DNA of 64,000 nucleotides, from positions 4,430,953 to 4,494,952 of the forward strand of contig NC_088324.1 of assembly GCF_910592395.1 (NCBI RefSeq), in the 5' to 3' direction. Positions 1-12,700 of the stretch are shown here, in pieces (within the stretch, counting starts at the first letter, position 1; every line of letters starts with the position of its first letter). The position numbers were made by a program, and so were the translations under genes. The notes below the pieces were generated by a model that worked only from the letters and a program-made list of their open reading frames with translations, had not been told where the DNA came from and made no database searches. The DNA is from Lineus longissimus. Taxonomy: Eukaryota; Nemertea; Pilidiophora; Heteronemertea; Lineidae.

Positions 1-3000
1 AGTTCGACTGTATCAAAATGTCTAAATCAATATTTTTTCCTGACCAGAGATAATCGAAATTAGATTTTCTATTTCATGTATTTCTATTTCATGTATTTAT
101 CTGGTATTTCAATTGGTCCACAAGTGTATAAGAATTGAGACATGATGAACGATTTTATAATTATTGTCTTTCCAATGAGAGTCAAATTTCTTTGCTTCCA
201 ATTAATCAAATATTTTTTTTACACTTAAGAATGCGGTGTTCAGAAGTCATAACCAACATCCTGTACCATGAATACATTTTTGTTATCAGTGTTAATATTA
301 TAACGCCAAATCTTATTTATAATAACATCCATTAACCCTCTCCATTTGAACCATTCGGTTGCTTTTAATCCCAGTGATTCAAAAGGTATAACTGTTTTGT
401 CTCGTCTTAGTAAATCTGAAATATAATTTATCCCTACTTCCTTCCAATGTTTATAAAAGATCATTCTTTGATTAATTTATTGTTCCATAAATATGTTTTT
501 TGAGAAGGATTATCTTTAAGTTTAAAACTAATTAAATCACAGTTCGACTGTATCAAAATGTCTAAATCAATATTTTTCCTGACCAGAGATAATTGAAAAT
601 TAGATTTTCTATTTCATGTATTTCTATTTCATGTATTTATCTGGTATATCAATTGCTCCACAAGTGTATAAGAAATGAGACATGATGAACCATTTTATAA
701 TTATTGTCTTTGCAATGAGAGTCAAATTTCTTTGCTTCCAATTAATCAAATATTTTTTTACACTTAAGAATGCGGTGTTCAGAAGTCATAACCAACATCC
801 TGTACCATGAATACATTATTGTTATCAGTGTTAAAATTATAACGCCAAATCTTATTAACAATAACATCCATTAACCCTCTCCATTTGAACCATTCGGTTG
901 CTTTTAGTCCCAGTGATTCAAAAGGTATCACTGTTTTGTCTGGTCTTAGTAAATCTGAAATATAATTTATCCCTACTTCCTTCCAATGTTTATAAAATAT
1001 CATTCTTCTATTTCATGTATTTATCTGGTATTTCAATTGCTCCACAAGTGTATAAGAATTGAGACATGATGAACGATTTTATGATTATTGTCTTTGCAAT
1101 GAGAGTCAAATTTCTTTGCTTCCAATTAATCAAATATTTTTTTACACTTAAGAATGCGGTGTTCAGAAGTCATAACCAACATCCTGTACCATGAATACAT
1201 TATTGTAATCAGTGTTAAAATTATAACGCCAAATCTTATTTATAATAACATCCATTAACCCTCTCCATTTGAACCATTCGGTTGCTTTTAGTCCCAGTGG
1301 TTCAAAAGGTATCACTGTTTTGTCTGGTCTTAGTAAATCTGAAATATAATTTATCCCTACTTCCTTCCAATGTTTATAAAAGATCATTCTTTGATTAATT
1401 TTGATTAATTTATTGTTCCATGAATATGTTTTTTGAGAAGGATTATCTTTAAGTTTAAAACTAATTAAATCACAGTTCGACTGTATCAAAATGTCTAAAT
1501 CAATATTTTTTCCTCACCAGAGATAATCGAAATTAGATTTTCTATTTCATGTATTTCTATTTCATGTATTTATCTGGTATTTCAATTGCTCCACAAGTGT
1601 ATAAGAATTGAGACATGATGAACGATTTTATAATTATTGTCTTTCCAATGAGAGTCAAATTTCTTTGCTTCCAATTAATCAAATATTTTTTTTACACTTA
1701 AGAATGCGGTGTTCAGAAGTCATAACCAACATCCTGTACCATGAATACATTTTTGTTATCAGTGTTAAAATTATAACGCCAAATCTTATTTATAATAACA
1801 TCCATTAACCCTCTCCATTTGAACCATTCGGTTGCTTTTAATCCCAGTGATTCAAAATGTATCACTGTTTTGTCTGGTCTTAGTAAATCTGAAATATAAT
1901 TTATCCCTACTTCCTTCCAATGTTTATAAAAGATCATTCTTTGATTCATTTTGATTAATTTATTGTTCCATAAATATGTTTTTTGAGAAGGATTATCTTT
2001 AAGTTTAAAACTAATTAAATCACAGTTCGACTGTATCAAAATGTCCATTTGAACCATTCGGTTGCTTTTAGTCCCAGTGATTCAAAAGGTATCACTGTTT
2101 TGTCTGGTCTTAGTAAATCTGAAATATAATTTATCCCCACTTCCTTGCAATGTTTATAAAAGATCATTCTTTGATTAATTTTGATTAATTAATTGTTCCA
2201 TAAATATGTTTTATTGAGAAGGATTATCTTTAAGTTTAAAACTAATTAAATCACAGTTCGACTGTATCAAAATGTCTAAATCAATATTTTTTCCTGACCA
2301 GAGATATATGAAAATTAGATTTTCTATTTCATGTATTTCTATTTCATGTATTTATCTGGTATTTCAATTGCTCCACAAGTGTATAAGAATTGAGACATGA
2401 TGAACGATTTTATAATTATTGTCTTTCCAATGAGAGTCAAATTTCTTTGCTTCCAATTAATCAAATATATTTTTTTACACTTAAGAATGCGGTGTTCAGA
2501 AGTCATAACCAACATCTTGTACCATGAATACATTATTGTTATCAGTGTTAAAATTATAACGCCAAATCTTATTTATAATAACATCCATTAACCCTCTCCA
2601 TTTGAACCATTCGGTTGCTTTTAGTCCCAGTGATTCAAAAGGTATCACTGTTTTGTCTGGTCTTAGTAAATCTGAAATATAATTTATCCCTACTTCCTTC
2701 CAATGTTTATAAAAGATCATTCTTTGATTAATTTTGATTAATTTATTGTTCCATAAATATGTTTTTTGAGAAGGATTATCTTTAAGTTTAAAACTAATTA
2801 AATCACAGTTCGACTGTATCAAAATGTCCATTTGAACCATTCGGTTGCTTTTAGTCCCAGTGATTCAAAAGGTATCACTGTTTTGTCTGGTCTTAGTAAA
2901 TCTGAAATATAATTTATCCCCACTTCCTTGCAATGTTTATAAAAGATCATTCTTTGATTAATTTTGATTAATTTATTGTTCCATAAATATGTTTTATTGA

Positions 3001-4377
3001 GAAGGATTATCTTTAAGTTTAAAACTAATTAAATCACAGTTCGACTGTATCAAAATGTCTAAATCAATATTTTTTCCTGACCAGAGATAATCGAAATTAG
3101 ATTTTCTATTTCATGTATTTCTATTTCATGTATTTATCTGGTATTTCAATTGGTCCACAAGTGTATAAGAATTGAGACATGATGAACGATTTTATAATTA
3201 TTGTCTTTCCAATGAGAGTCAAATTTCTTTGCTTCCAATTAATCAAATATTTTTTTTACACTTAAGAATGCGGTGTTCAGAAGTCATAACCAACATCCTG
3301 TACCATGAATACATTTTTGTTATCAGTGTTAATATTATAACGCCAAATCTTATTTATAATAACATCCATTAACCCTCTCCATTTGAACCATTCGGTTGCT
3401 TTTAATCCCAGTGATTCAAAAGGTATCACTGTTTTGTCTGGTCTTAGTAAATCTGAAATATAATTTATCCCTACTTCCTTCCAATGTTTATAAAAGATCA
3501 TTCTTTGATTAATTTTGATTAATTTATTGTTCCATAAATATGTTTGATTGAGAAGGATTATCTTTAAGTTTAAAACTAATTAAATCACACTTCGACTGTA
3601 TCAAAATGTCTAAATCAATATTTTTTCCTGACCAGAGATATATGAAAATTAGATTTTCCATTTCATGTATTTCTATTTCATGTATTTATCTGGTATTTCA
3701 ATTGCTCCACAAGTGTATAAGAATTGAGACATGATGAACGATTTTATAATTATTGTCTTTGCAATGAGAGTCAAATTTCTTTGCTTCCAATTAATCAAAT
3801 ATTTTTTTACACTTAAGAATGCGGTGTTCAGAAGTCATAACCAACATCCTGTACCATGAATACATTATTGTTATCAGTGTTAAAATTATAACGCCAGATC
3901 TTATTTATAATAACATCCATTAACCCTCTCCATTTGAACCATTCGGTTGCTTTTAGTCCCAGTGATTCAAAAGGTATCACTGTTTTGTCTGGTCTTAGTA
4001 AATCTGAAATATAATTTATCCCCACTTCCTTCCAATGTTTATAAAATATCATTCTTTGATTAATTTTGATTAATTTATTGTTCCATAAATATGTTTTTTG
4101 AGAAGGATTATCTTTAAGTTTAAATCTAATTAAATCACAGTTCGACTGTATCAAAATGTCTAAATCAATATTTTTTCCTCACCAGAGATAATCGAAATTA
4201 GATTTTCTATTTCATGTATTTCTATTTCATGTATTTATCTGGTATTTCAATTGCTCCACAAGTGTATAAGAATTGAGACATGATGAACGATTTTATAATT
4301 ATTGTCTTTCCAATGAGAGTCAAATTTCTTTGCTTCCAATTAATCAAATATTTTTTTTACACTTAAGAATGCGGTGT

Positions 4378-4722
4378 TCAGAAGTCATAACCAACATCCT
4401 GTACCATGAATACATTATTGTTATCAGTGTTAAAATTATAACGCCAAATCTTATTTATAATAACATCCATTAACCCTCTCCATTTGAACCATTCGGTTGC
4501 TTTTAATCCCAGTGATTCAAAAGGTATCACTGTTTTGTCTGGTCTTAGTAAATCTGAAATATAATTTATCCCTACTTCCTTCCAATGTTTATAAAAGATC
4601 ATTCTTTGATTCATTTTGATTAATTTATTGTTCCATAAATATGTTTTTTGAGAAGGATTATCTTTAAGTTTAAAACTAATTAAATCACAGTTCGACTGTA
4701 TCAAAATGTCCATTTGAACCAT
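4378..4722 (-). pseudogene. LINE ORF2 fragment, junction-type unit (114 codons), representative
   Basis: This is one of twelve units whose open frame begins MVQMDILIQ. The first residues arise at a recombination joint where the unit is fused to an extra copy of the WFKW-region sequence, giving the 781-784-bp spacing. The other starts are at 1713, 2496, 5161, 8141, 8924, 11904, 13791, 16771, 18104, 22706 and 27299. The frame then carries SFKLKDNPSQKTYLW, YKHWKEVGINYISDLL and WFKWRGLMDVIINKIWRY before stopping after VQDVGYDF. In a full LINE this region lies after the RT thumb and has no catalytic residues. It is a decayed retrotransposon fragment multiplied as satellite, not an independent gene. 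No start-codon context or upstream regulatory signal supports translation. Confidence 0.8.
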
Positions 4723-5003
4723 TCGGTTGCTTTTAGTCCCAGTGATTCAAAAGGTATCACTGTTTTGTCTGGTCTTAGTAAATCTGAAATATAATTTATC
4801 CCCACTTCCTTGCAATGTTTATAAAAGATCATTCTTTGATTAATTTTGATTAATTTATTGTTCCATAAATATGTTTTATTGAGAAGGATTATCTTTAAGT
4901 TTAAAACTAATTAAATCACAGTTCGACTGTATCAAAATGTCTAAATCAATATTTTTTCCTGACCAGAGATATATGAAAATTAGATTTTCTATTTCATGTA
5001 TTT

Positions 5004-5198
5004 CTATTTCATGTATTTATCTGGTATTTCAATTGCTCCACAAGTGTATAAGAATTGAGACATGATGAACGATTTTATAATTATTGTCTTTCCAATGAGA
5101 GTCAAATTTCTTTGCTTCCAATTAATCAAATATATTTTTTTACACTTAAGAATGCGGTGTTCAGAAGTCATAACCAACATCTTGTACCATGAATACAT
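5004..5198 (-). pseudogene. LINE ORF2 fragment, WKQRNLTLIGK part (64 codons), representative
   Basis: This second minus-strand frame of the unit encodes KCKKIYLINWKQRNLTLIGKT (first residues approximate) and FIMSQFLYTCGAIEIPDKYMK before a stop. The W-x-x-R-x-L-T-L-x-G-K motif is the familiar segment just downstream of the RT domain in many LINEs. In the source element this part would lie upstream of IENLIFDYLWSG, but in all units the two parts are out of frame. The break is equivalent to a 4-nt loss at the TACATGAAATAG site. Matching copies lie at 2339, 8767, 12531, 13634 and 17397. In other units an indel in the poly-T run before WKQR shortens the frame. Confidence 0.78.
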
Positions 5199-5941
5199 TA
5201 TTGTTATCAGTGTTAAAATTATAACGCCAAATCTTATTTATAATAACATCCATTAACCCTCTCCATTTGAACCATTCGGTTGCTTTTAGTCCCAGTGATT
5301 CAAAAGGTATCACTGTTTTGTCTGGTCTTAGTAAATCTGAAATATAATTTATCCCTACTTCCTTCCAATGTTTATAAAAGATCATTCTTTGATTAATTTT
5401 GATTAATTTATTGTTCCATAAATATGTTTTTTGAGAAGGATTATCTTTAAGTTTAAAACTAATTAAATCACAGTTCGACTGTATCAAAATGTCCATTTGA
5501 ACCATTCGGTTGCTTTTAGTCCCAGTGATTCAAAAGGTATCACTGTTTTGTCTGGTCTTAGTAAATCTGAAATATAATTTATCCCCACTTCCTTGCAATG
5601 TTTATAAAAGATCATTCTTTGATTAATTTTGATTAATTTATTGTTCCATAAATATGTTTTATTGAGAAGGATTATCTTTAAGTTTAAAACTAATTAAATC
5701 ACAGTTCGACTGTATCAAAATGTCTAAATCAATATTTTTTCCTGACCAGAGATAATCGAAATTAGATTTTCTATTTCATGTATTTCTATTTCATGTATTT
5801 ATCTGGTATTTCAATTGGTCCACAAGTGTATAAGAATTGAGACATGATGAACGATTTTATAATTATTGTCTTTCCAATGAGAGTCAAATTTCTTTGCTTC
5901 CAATTAATCAAATATTTTTTTTACACTTAAGAATGCGGTGT

Positions 5942-6268
5942 TCAGAAGTCATAACCAACATCCTGTACCATGAATACATTTTTGTTATCAGTGTTAAAAT
6001 TATAACGCCAAATCTTATTTATAATAACATCCATTAACCCTCTCCATTTGAACCATTCGGTTGCTTTTAATCCCAGTGATTCAAAAGGTATCACTGTTTT
6101 GTCTGGTCTTAGTAAATCTGAAATATAATTTATCCCTACTTCCTTCCAATGTTTATAAAAGATCATTCTTTGATTAATTTTGATTAATTTATTGTTCCAT
6201 AAATATGTTTTTTGAGAAGGATTATCTTTAAGTTTAAAACTAATTAAATCACAGTTCGACTGTATCAA
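5942..6268 (-). pseudogene. LINE ORF2 fragment, standard unit (108 codons), representative
   Basis: This is the standard version of the unit's open frame, starting MIQSNCDLI and ending VQDVGYDF. Most other copies have 108, 82 or 74 codons, depending on whether small changes near LIKINQRM remove the upstream start. The frame has the same ORF2 motifs as the 114-codon class. The opposite-strand frames of 63-66 codons in each unit are shadows of this conserved DNA. Open frames persisting across 48 copies are best explained by recent homogenisation; selection on the peptide cannot be excluded without substitution-rate analysis. Confidence 0.78.
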
Positions 6269-9200
6269 AATGTCTAAATCAATATTTTTCCTGACCAGAG
6301 ATAATTGAAAATTAGATTTTCTATTTCATGTATTTCTATTTCATGTATTTATCTGGTATTTCAATTGCTCCACAAGTGTATAAGAATTGAGACATGATGA
6401 ACGATTTTATAATTATTGTCTTTCCAATGAGAGTCAAATTTCTTTGCTTCCAATTAATCAAATATTTTTTTACACTTAAGAATGCGGTGTTCAGAAGTCA
6501 TAACCAACATCCTGTAAAATGAATACATTATTGTTATCAGTGTTAATATTATAACGCCAAATCTTATTTATAATAACATCCATTAACCCTCTCCATTTGA
6601 ACCATTCGGTCGCTTTTAATCCCAGTGATTCAAAAGGTATCACTGTTTTGTCTGGTCTTAGTAAATCTGAAATATAATTTATCCCTACTTCCTTCCTATG
6701 TTTATAAAAGATCATTCTTTGATTAATTTTGATTAATTTATTGTTCCATAAATATGTTTTTTGAGAAGGATTATCTTTAAGTTTAAAACTAATTAAATCA
6801 CAGTTCGACTGTATCAAAATGTCTAAATCAATATTTTTCCTGACCAGAGATAATTGAAAATTAGATTTTCTATTTCATGTATTTCTATTTCATGTATTTA
6901 TCTGGTATTTCAATTGCTCCACAAGTGTATAAGAATTGAGACATGATGAACGATTTTATAATTATTATCTTTGCAATGAGAGTCAAATTTCTTTGCTTCC
7001 AATTAATCAAATATTTTTTTACACTTAAGAATGCGGTGTTCAGAAGTCATAACCAACATCCTGTACCATGAATACATTTTTGTTATCAGTGTTAATATTA
7101 TAACGCCAAATCTTATTTATAATAACATCCATTAACCCTCTCCATTTGAACCATTCGGTTGCTTTTAATCCCAGTGATTCAAAAGGTATCACTGTTTTGT
7201 CTGGTCTTAGTAAATCTGAAATATAATTTATCCCTACTTCCTTCCAATGTTTATAAAAGATCATTCTTTGATTAATTTTGATTAATTTATTGTTCCATAA
7301 ATATGTTTGATTGAGAAGGATTATCTTTAAGTTTAAAACTAATTAAATCACACTTCGACTGTATCAAAATGTCTAAATCAATATTTTTTCCTGACCAGAG
7401 ATATATGAAAATTAGATTTTCTTTTTCATGTATTTCTATTTCATGTATTTATCTGGTATTTCAATTGCTCCACAAGTGTATAAGAATTGAGACATGATGA
7501 ACGATTTTATAATTATTGTCTTTGCAATGAGAGTCAAATTTCTTTGCTTCCAATTAATCAAATATTTTTTTACACTTAAGAATGCGGTGTTCAGAAGTCA
7601 TAACCAACATCCTGTACCATGAATACATTATTGTTATCAGTGTTAAAATTATAACGCCAGATCTTATTTATAATAACATCCATTAACCCTCTCCATTTGA
7701 ACCATTTGGTTGCTTTTAGTCCCAGTGATTCAAAAGGTATCACTGTTTTGTCTGGTCTTAGTAAATCTGAAATATAATTTATCCCCACTTCCTTCCAATG
7801 TTTATAAAATATCATTCTTTGATTAATTTTGATTAATTTATTGTTCCATAAATATGTTTTTTGAGAAGGATTATCTTTAAGTTTAAATCTAATTAAATCA
7901 CAGTTCGACTGTATCAAAATGTCTAAATCAATATTTTTTCCTCACCAGAGATAATCGAAATTAGATTTTCTATTTCATGTATTTCTATTTCATGTATTTA
8001 TCTGGTATTTCAATTGCTCCACAAGTGTATAAGAATTGAGACATGATGAACGATTTTATAATTATTGTCTTTCCAATGAGAGTCAAATTTCTTTGCTTCC
8101 AATTAATCAAATATTTTTTTTACACTTAAGAATGCGGTGTTCAGAAGTCATAACCAACATCCTGTACCATGAATACATTATTGTTATCAGTGTTAAAATT
8201 ATAACGCCAAATCTTATTTATAATAACATCCATTAACCCTCTCCATTTGAACCATTCGGTTGCTTTTAATCCCAGTGATTCAAAAGGTATCACTGTTTTG
8301 TCTGGTCTTAGTAAATCTGAAATATAATTTATCCCTACTTCCTTCCAATGTTTATAAAAGATCATTCTTTGATTCATTTTGATTAATTTATTGTTCCATA
8401 AATATGTTTTTTGAGAAGGATTATCTTTAAGTTTAAAACTAATTAAATCACAGTTCGACTGTATCAAAATGTCCATTTGAACCATTCGGTTGCTTTTAGT
8501 CCCAGTGATTCAAAAGGTATCACTGTTTTGTCTGGTCTTAGTAAATCTGAAATATAATTTATCCCCACTTCCTTGCAATGTTTATAAAAGATCATTCTTT
8601 GATTAATTTTGATTAATTTATTGTTCCATAAATATGTTTTATTGAGAAGGATTATCTTTAAGTTTGAAACTAATTAAATCACAGTTCGACTGTATCAAAA
8701 TGTCTAAATCAATATTTTTTCCTGACCAGAGATATATGAAAATTAGATTTTCTATTTCATGTATTTCTATTTCATGTATTTATCTGGTATTTCAATTGCT
8801 CCACAAGTGTATAAGAATTGAGACATGATGAACGATTTTATAATTATTGTCTTTCCAATGAGAGTCAAATTTCTTTGCTTCCAATTAATCAAATATATTT
8901 TTTTACACTTAAGAATGCGGTGTTCAGAAGTCATAACCAACATCTTGTACCATGAATACATTATTGTTATCAGTGTTAAAATTATAACGCCAAATCTTAT
9001 TTATAATAACATCCATTAACCCTCTCCATTTGAACCATTCGGTTGCTTTTAGTCCCAGTGATTCAAAAGGTATCACTGTTTTGTCTGGTCTTAGTAAATC
9101 TGAAATATAATTTATCCCTACTTCCTTCCAATGTTTATAAAAGATCATTCTTTGATTAATTTTGATTAATTTATTGTTCCATAAATATGTTTTTTGAGAA

Positions 9201-9704
9201 GGATTATCTTTAAGTTTAAAACTAATTAAATCACAGTTCGACTGTATCAAAATGTCCATTTGAACCATTCGGTTGCTTTTAGTCCCAGTGATTCAAAAGG
9301 TATCACTGTTTTGTCTGGTCTTAGTAAATCTGAAATATAATTTATCCCCACTTCCTTGCAATGTTTATAAAAGATCATTCTTTGATTAATTTTGATTAAT
9401 TTATTGTTCCATAAATATGTTTTATTGAGAAGGATTATCTTTAAGTTTAAAACTAATTAAATCACAGTTCGACTGTATCAAAATGTCTAAATCAATATTT
9501 TTTCCTGACCAGAGATAATCGAAATTAGATTTTCTATTTCATGTATTTCTATTTCATGTATTTATCTGGTATTTCAATTGGTCCACAAGTGTATGAGAAT
9601 TGAGACATGATGAACGATTTTATAATTATTGTCTTTCCAATGAGAGTCAAATTTCTTTGCTTCCAATTAATCAAATATTTTTTTTACACTTAAGAATGCG
9701 GTGT

Positions 9705-12700
9705 TCAGAAGTCATAACCAACATCCTGTACCATGAATACATTTTTGTTATCAGTGTTAAAATTATAACGCCAAATCTTATTTATAATAACATCCATTAA
9801 CCCTCTCCATTTGAACCATTCGGTTGCTTTTAATCCCAGTGATTCAAAAGGTATCACTGTTTTGTCTGGTCTTAGTAAATCTGAAATATAATTTATCCCT
9901 ACTTCCTTCCAATGTTTATAAAAGATCATTCTTTGATTAATTTTGATTAATTTATTGTTCCATAAATATGTTTTTTGAGAAGGATTATCTTTAAGTTTAA
10001 AACTAATTAAATCACAGTTCGACTGTATCAAAATGTCTAAATCAATATTTTTCCTGACCAGAGATAATTGAAAATTAGATTTTCTATTTCATGTATTTCT
10101 ATTTCATGTATTTATCTGGTATTTCAATTGCTCCACAAGTGTATAAGAATTGAGACATGATGAACGATTTTATAATTATTGTCTTTCCAATGAGAGTCAA
10201 ATTTCTTTGCTTCCAATTAATCAAATATTTTTTTACACTTAAGAATGCGGTGTTCAGAAGTCATAACCAACATCCTGTAAAATGAATACATTATTGTTAT
10301 CAGTGTTAATATTATAACGCCAAATCTTATTTATAATAACATCCATTAACCCTCTCCATTTGAACCATTCGGTCGCTTTTAATCCCAGTGATTCAAAAGG
10401 TATCACTGTTTTGTCTGGTCTTAGTAAATCTGAAATATAATTTATCCCCACTTCCTTCCTATGTTTATAAAAGATCATTCTTTGATTAATTTTGATTAAT
10501 TTATTGTTCCATAAATATGTTTTTTGAGAAGGATTATCTTTAAGTTTAAAACTAATTAAATCACAGTTCGACTGTATCAAAATGTCTAAATCAATATTTT
10601 TCCTGACCAGAGATAATTGAAAATTAGATTTTCTATTTCATGTATTTCTATTTCATGTATTTATCTGGTATTTCAATTGCTCCACAAGTGTATAAGAATT
10701 GAGACATGATGAACGATTTTATAATTATTATCTTTGCAATGAGAGTCAAATTTCTTTGCTTCCAATTAATCAAATATTTTTTTACACTTAAGAATGCGGT
10801 GTTCAGAAGTCATAACCAACATCCTGTACCATGAATACATTTTTGTTATCAGTGTTAATATTATAACGCCAAATCTTATTTATAATAACATCCATTAACC
10901 CTCTCCATTTGAACCATTCGGTTGCTTTTAATCCCAGTGATTCAAAAGGTATCACTGTTTTGTCTGGTCTTAGTAAATCTGAAATATAATTTATCCCTAC
11001 TTCCTTCCAATGTTTATAAAAGATCATTCTTTGATTAATTTTGATTAATTTATTGTTCCATAAATATGTTTGATTGAGAAGGATTATCTTTAAGTTTAAA
11101 ACTAATTAAATCACACTTCGACTGTATCAAAATGTCTAAATCAATATTTTTTCCTGACCAGAGATATATGAAAATTAGATTTTCTATTTCATGTATTTCT
11201 ATTTCATGTATTTATCTGGTATTTCAATTGCTCCACAAGTGTATAAGAATTGAGACATGATGAACGATTTTATAATTATTGTCTTTGCAATGAGAGTCAA
11301 ATTTCTTTGCTTCCAATTAATCAAATATTTTTTTACACTTAAGAATGCGGTGTTCAGAAGTCATAACCAACATCCTGTACCATGAATACATTATTGTTAT
11401 CAGTGTTAAAATTATAACGCCAGATCTTATTTATAATAACATCCATTAACCCTCTCCATTTGAACCATTTGGTTGCTTTTAGTCCCAGTGATTCAAAAGG
11501 TATCACTGTTTTGTCTGGTCTTAGTAAATCTGAAATATAATTTATCCCCACTTCCTTCCAATGTTTATAAAATATCATTCTTTGATTAATTTTGATTAAT
11601 TTATTGTTCCATAAATATGTTTTTTGAGAAGGATTATCTTTAAGTTTAAATCTAATTAAATCACAGTTCGACTGTATCAAAATGTCTAAATCAATATTTT
11701 TTCCTCACCAGAGATAATCGAAATTAGATTTTCTATTTCATGTATTTCTATTTCATGTATTTATCTGGTATTTCAATTGGTCCACAAGTGTATAAGAATT
11801 GAGACATGATGAACGATTTTATAATTATTGTCTTTCCAATGAGAGTCAAATTTCTTTGCTTCCAATTAATCAAATATTTTTTTTACACTTAAGAATGCGG
11901 TGTTCAGAAGTCATAACCAACATCCTGTACCATGAATACATTTTTGTTATCAGTGTTAAAATTATAACGCCAAATCTTATTTATAATAACATCCATTAAC
12001 CCTCTCCATTTGAACCATTCGGTTGCTTTTAATCCCAGTGATTCAAAAGGTATCACTGTTTTGTCTGGTCTTAGTAAATCTGAAATATAATTTATCCCTA
12101 CTTCCTTCCAATGTTTATAAAAGATCATTCTTTGATTCATTTTGATTAATTTATTGTTCCATAAATATGTTTTTTGAGAAGGATTATCTTTAAGTTTAAA
12201 ACTAATTAAATCACAGTTCGACTGTATCAAAATGTCCATTTGAACCATTCGGTTGCTTTTAGTCCCAGTGATTCAAAAGGTATCACTGTTTTGTCTGGTC
12301 TTAGTAAATCTGAAATATAATTTATCCCCACTTCCTTGCAATGTTTATAAAAGATCATTCTTTGATTAATTTTGATTAATTTATTGTTCCATAAATATGT
12401 TTTATTGAGAAGGATTATCTTTAAGTTTAAAACTAATTAAATCACAGTTCGACTGTATCAAAATGTCTAAATCAATATTTTTTTCCTGACCAGAGATATA
12501 TGAAAATTAGATTTTCTATTTCATGTATTTCTATTTCATGTATTTATCTGGTATTTCAATTGGTCCACAAGTGTATAAGAATTGAGACATGATGAACGAT
12601 TTTATAATTATTGTCTTTCCAATGAGAGTCAAATTTCTTTGCTTCCAATTAATCAAATATATTTTTTTACACTTAAGAATGCGGTGTTCAGAAGTCATAA

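Larger units (their letters stand above)
1163..6268 (-). repeat. Higher-order repeat, 2,665-bp period
   Basis: Within the ORF2 array, cores at 1163, 1713, 2496 and 3277 recur at 3828, 4378, 5161 and 5942, each exactly 2,665 bp away. The block has core spacings of 550, 783, 781 and 551 bp. Individual variants travel with their position in the block, such as the 232-bp partial-unit insertions. This indicates duplication of a multi-unit block, not single units, most simply by unequal exchange. Confidence 0.85.
4378..12248 (-). repeat. Higher-order repeat, 3,763-bp period
   Basis: Cores at 4378, 5161, 5942, 6491, 7040 and 7591 recur at 8141, 8924, 9705, 10254, 10803 and 11354, all offset by 3,763 bp, and a third round starts at 11904. 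The spacing signature is 783, 781, 549, 549, 551, 550. Rare markers repeat at the same rank, for example VFILQDVG at 6491 and 10254, and LKATKWFKW at 7591 and 11354. The copies are near-identical. Confidence 0.87.
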
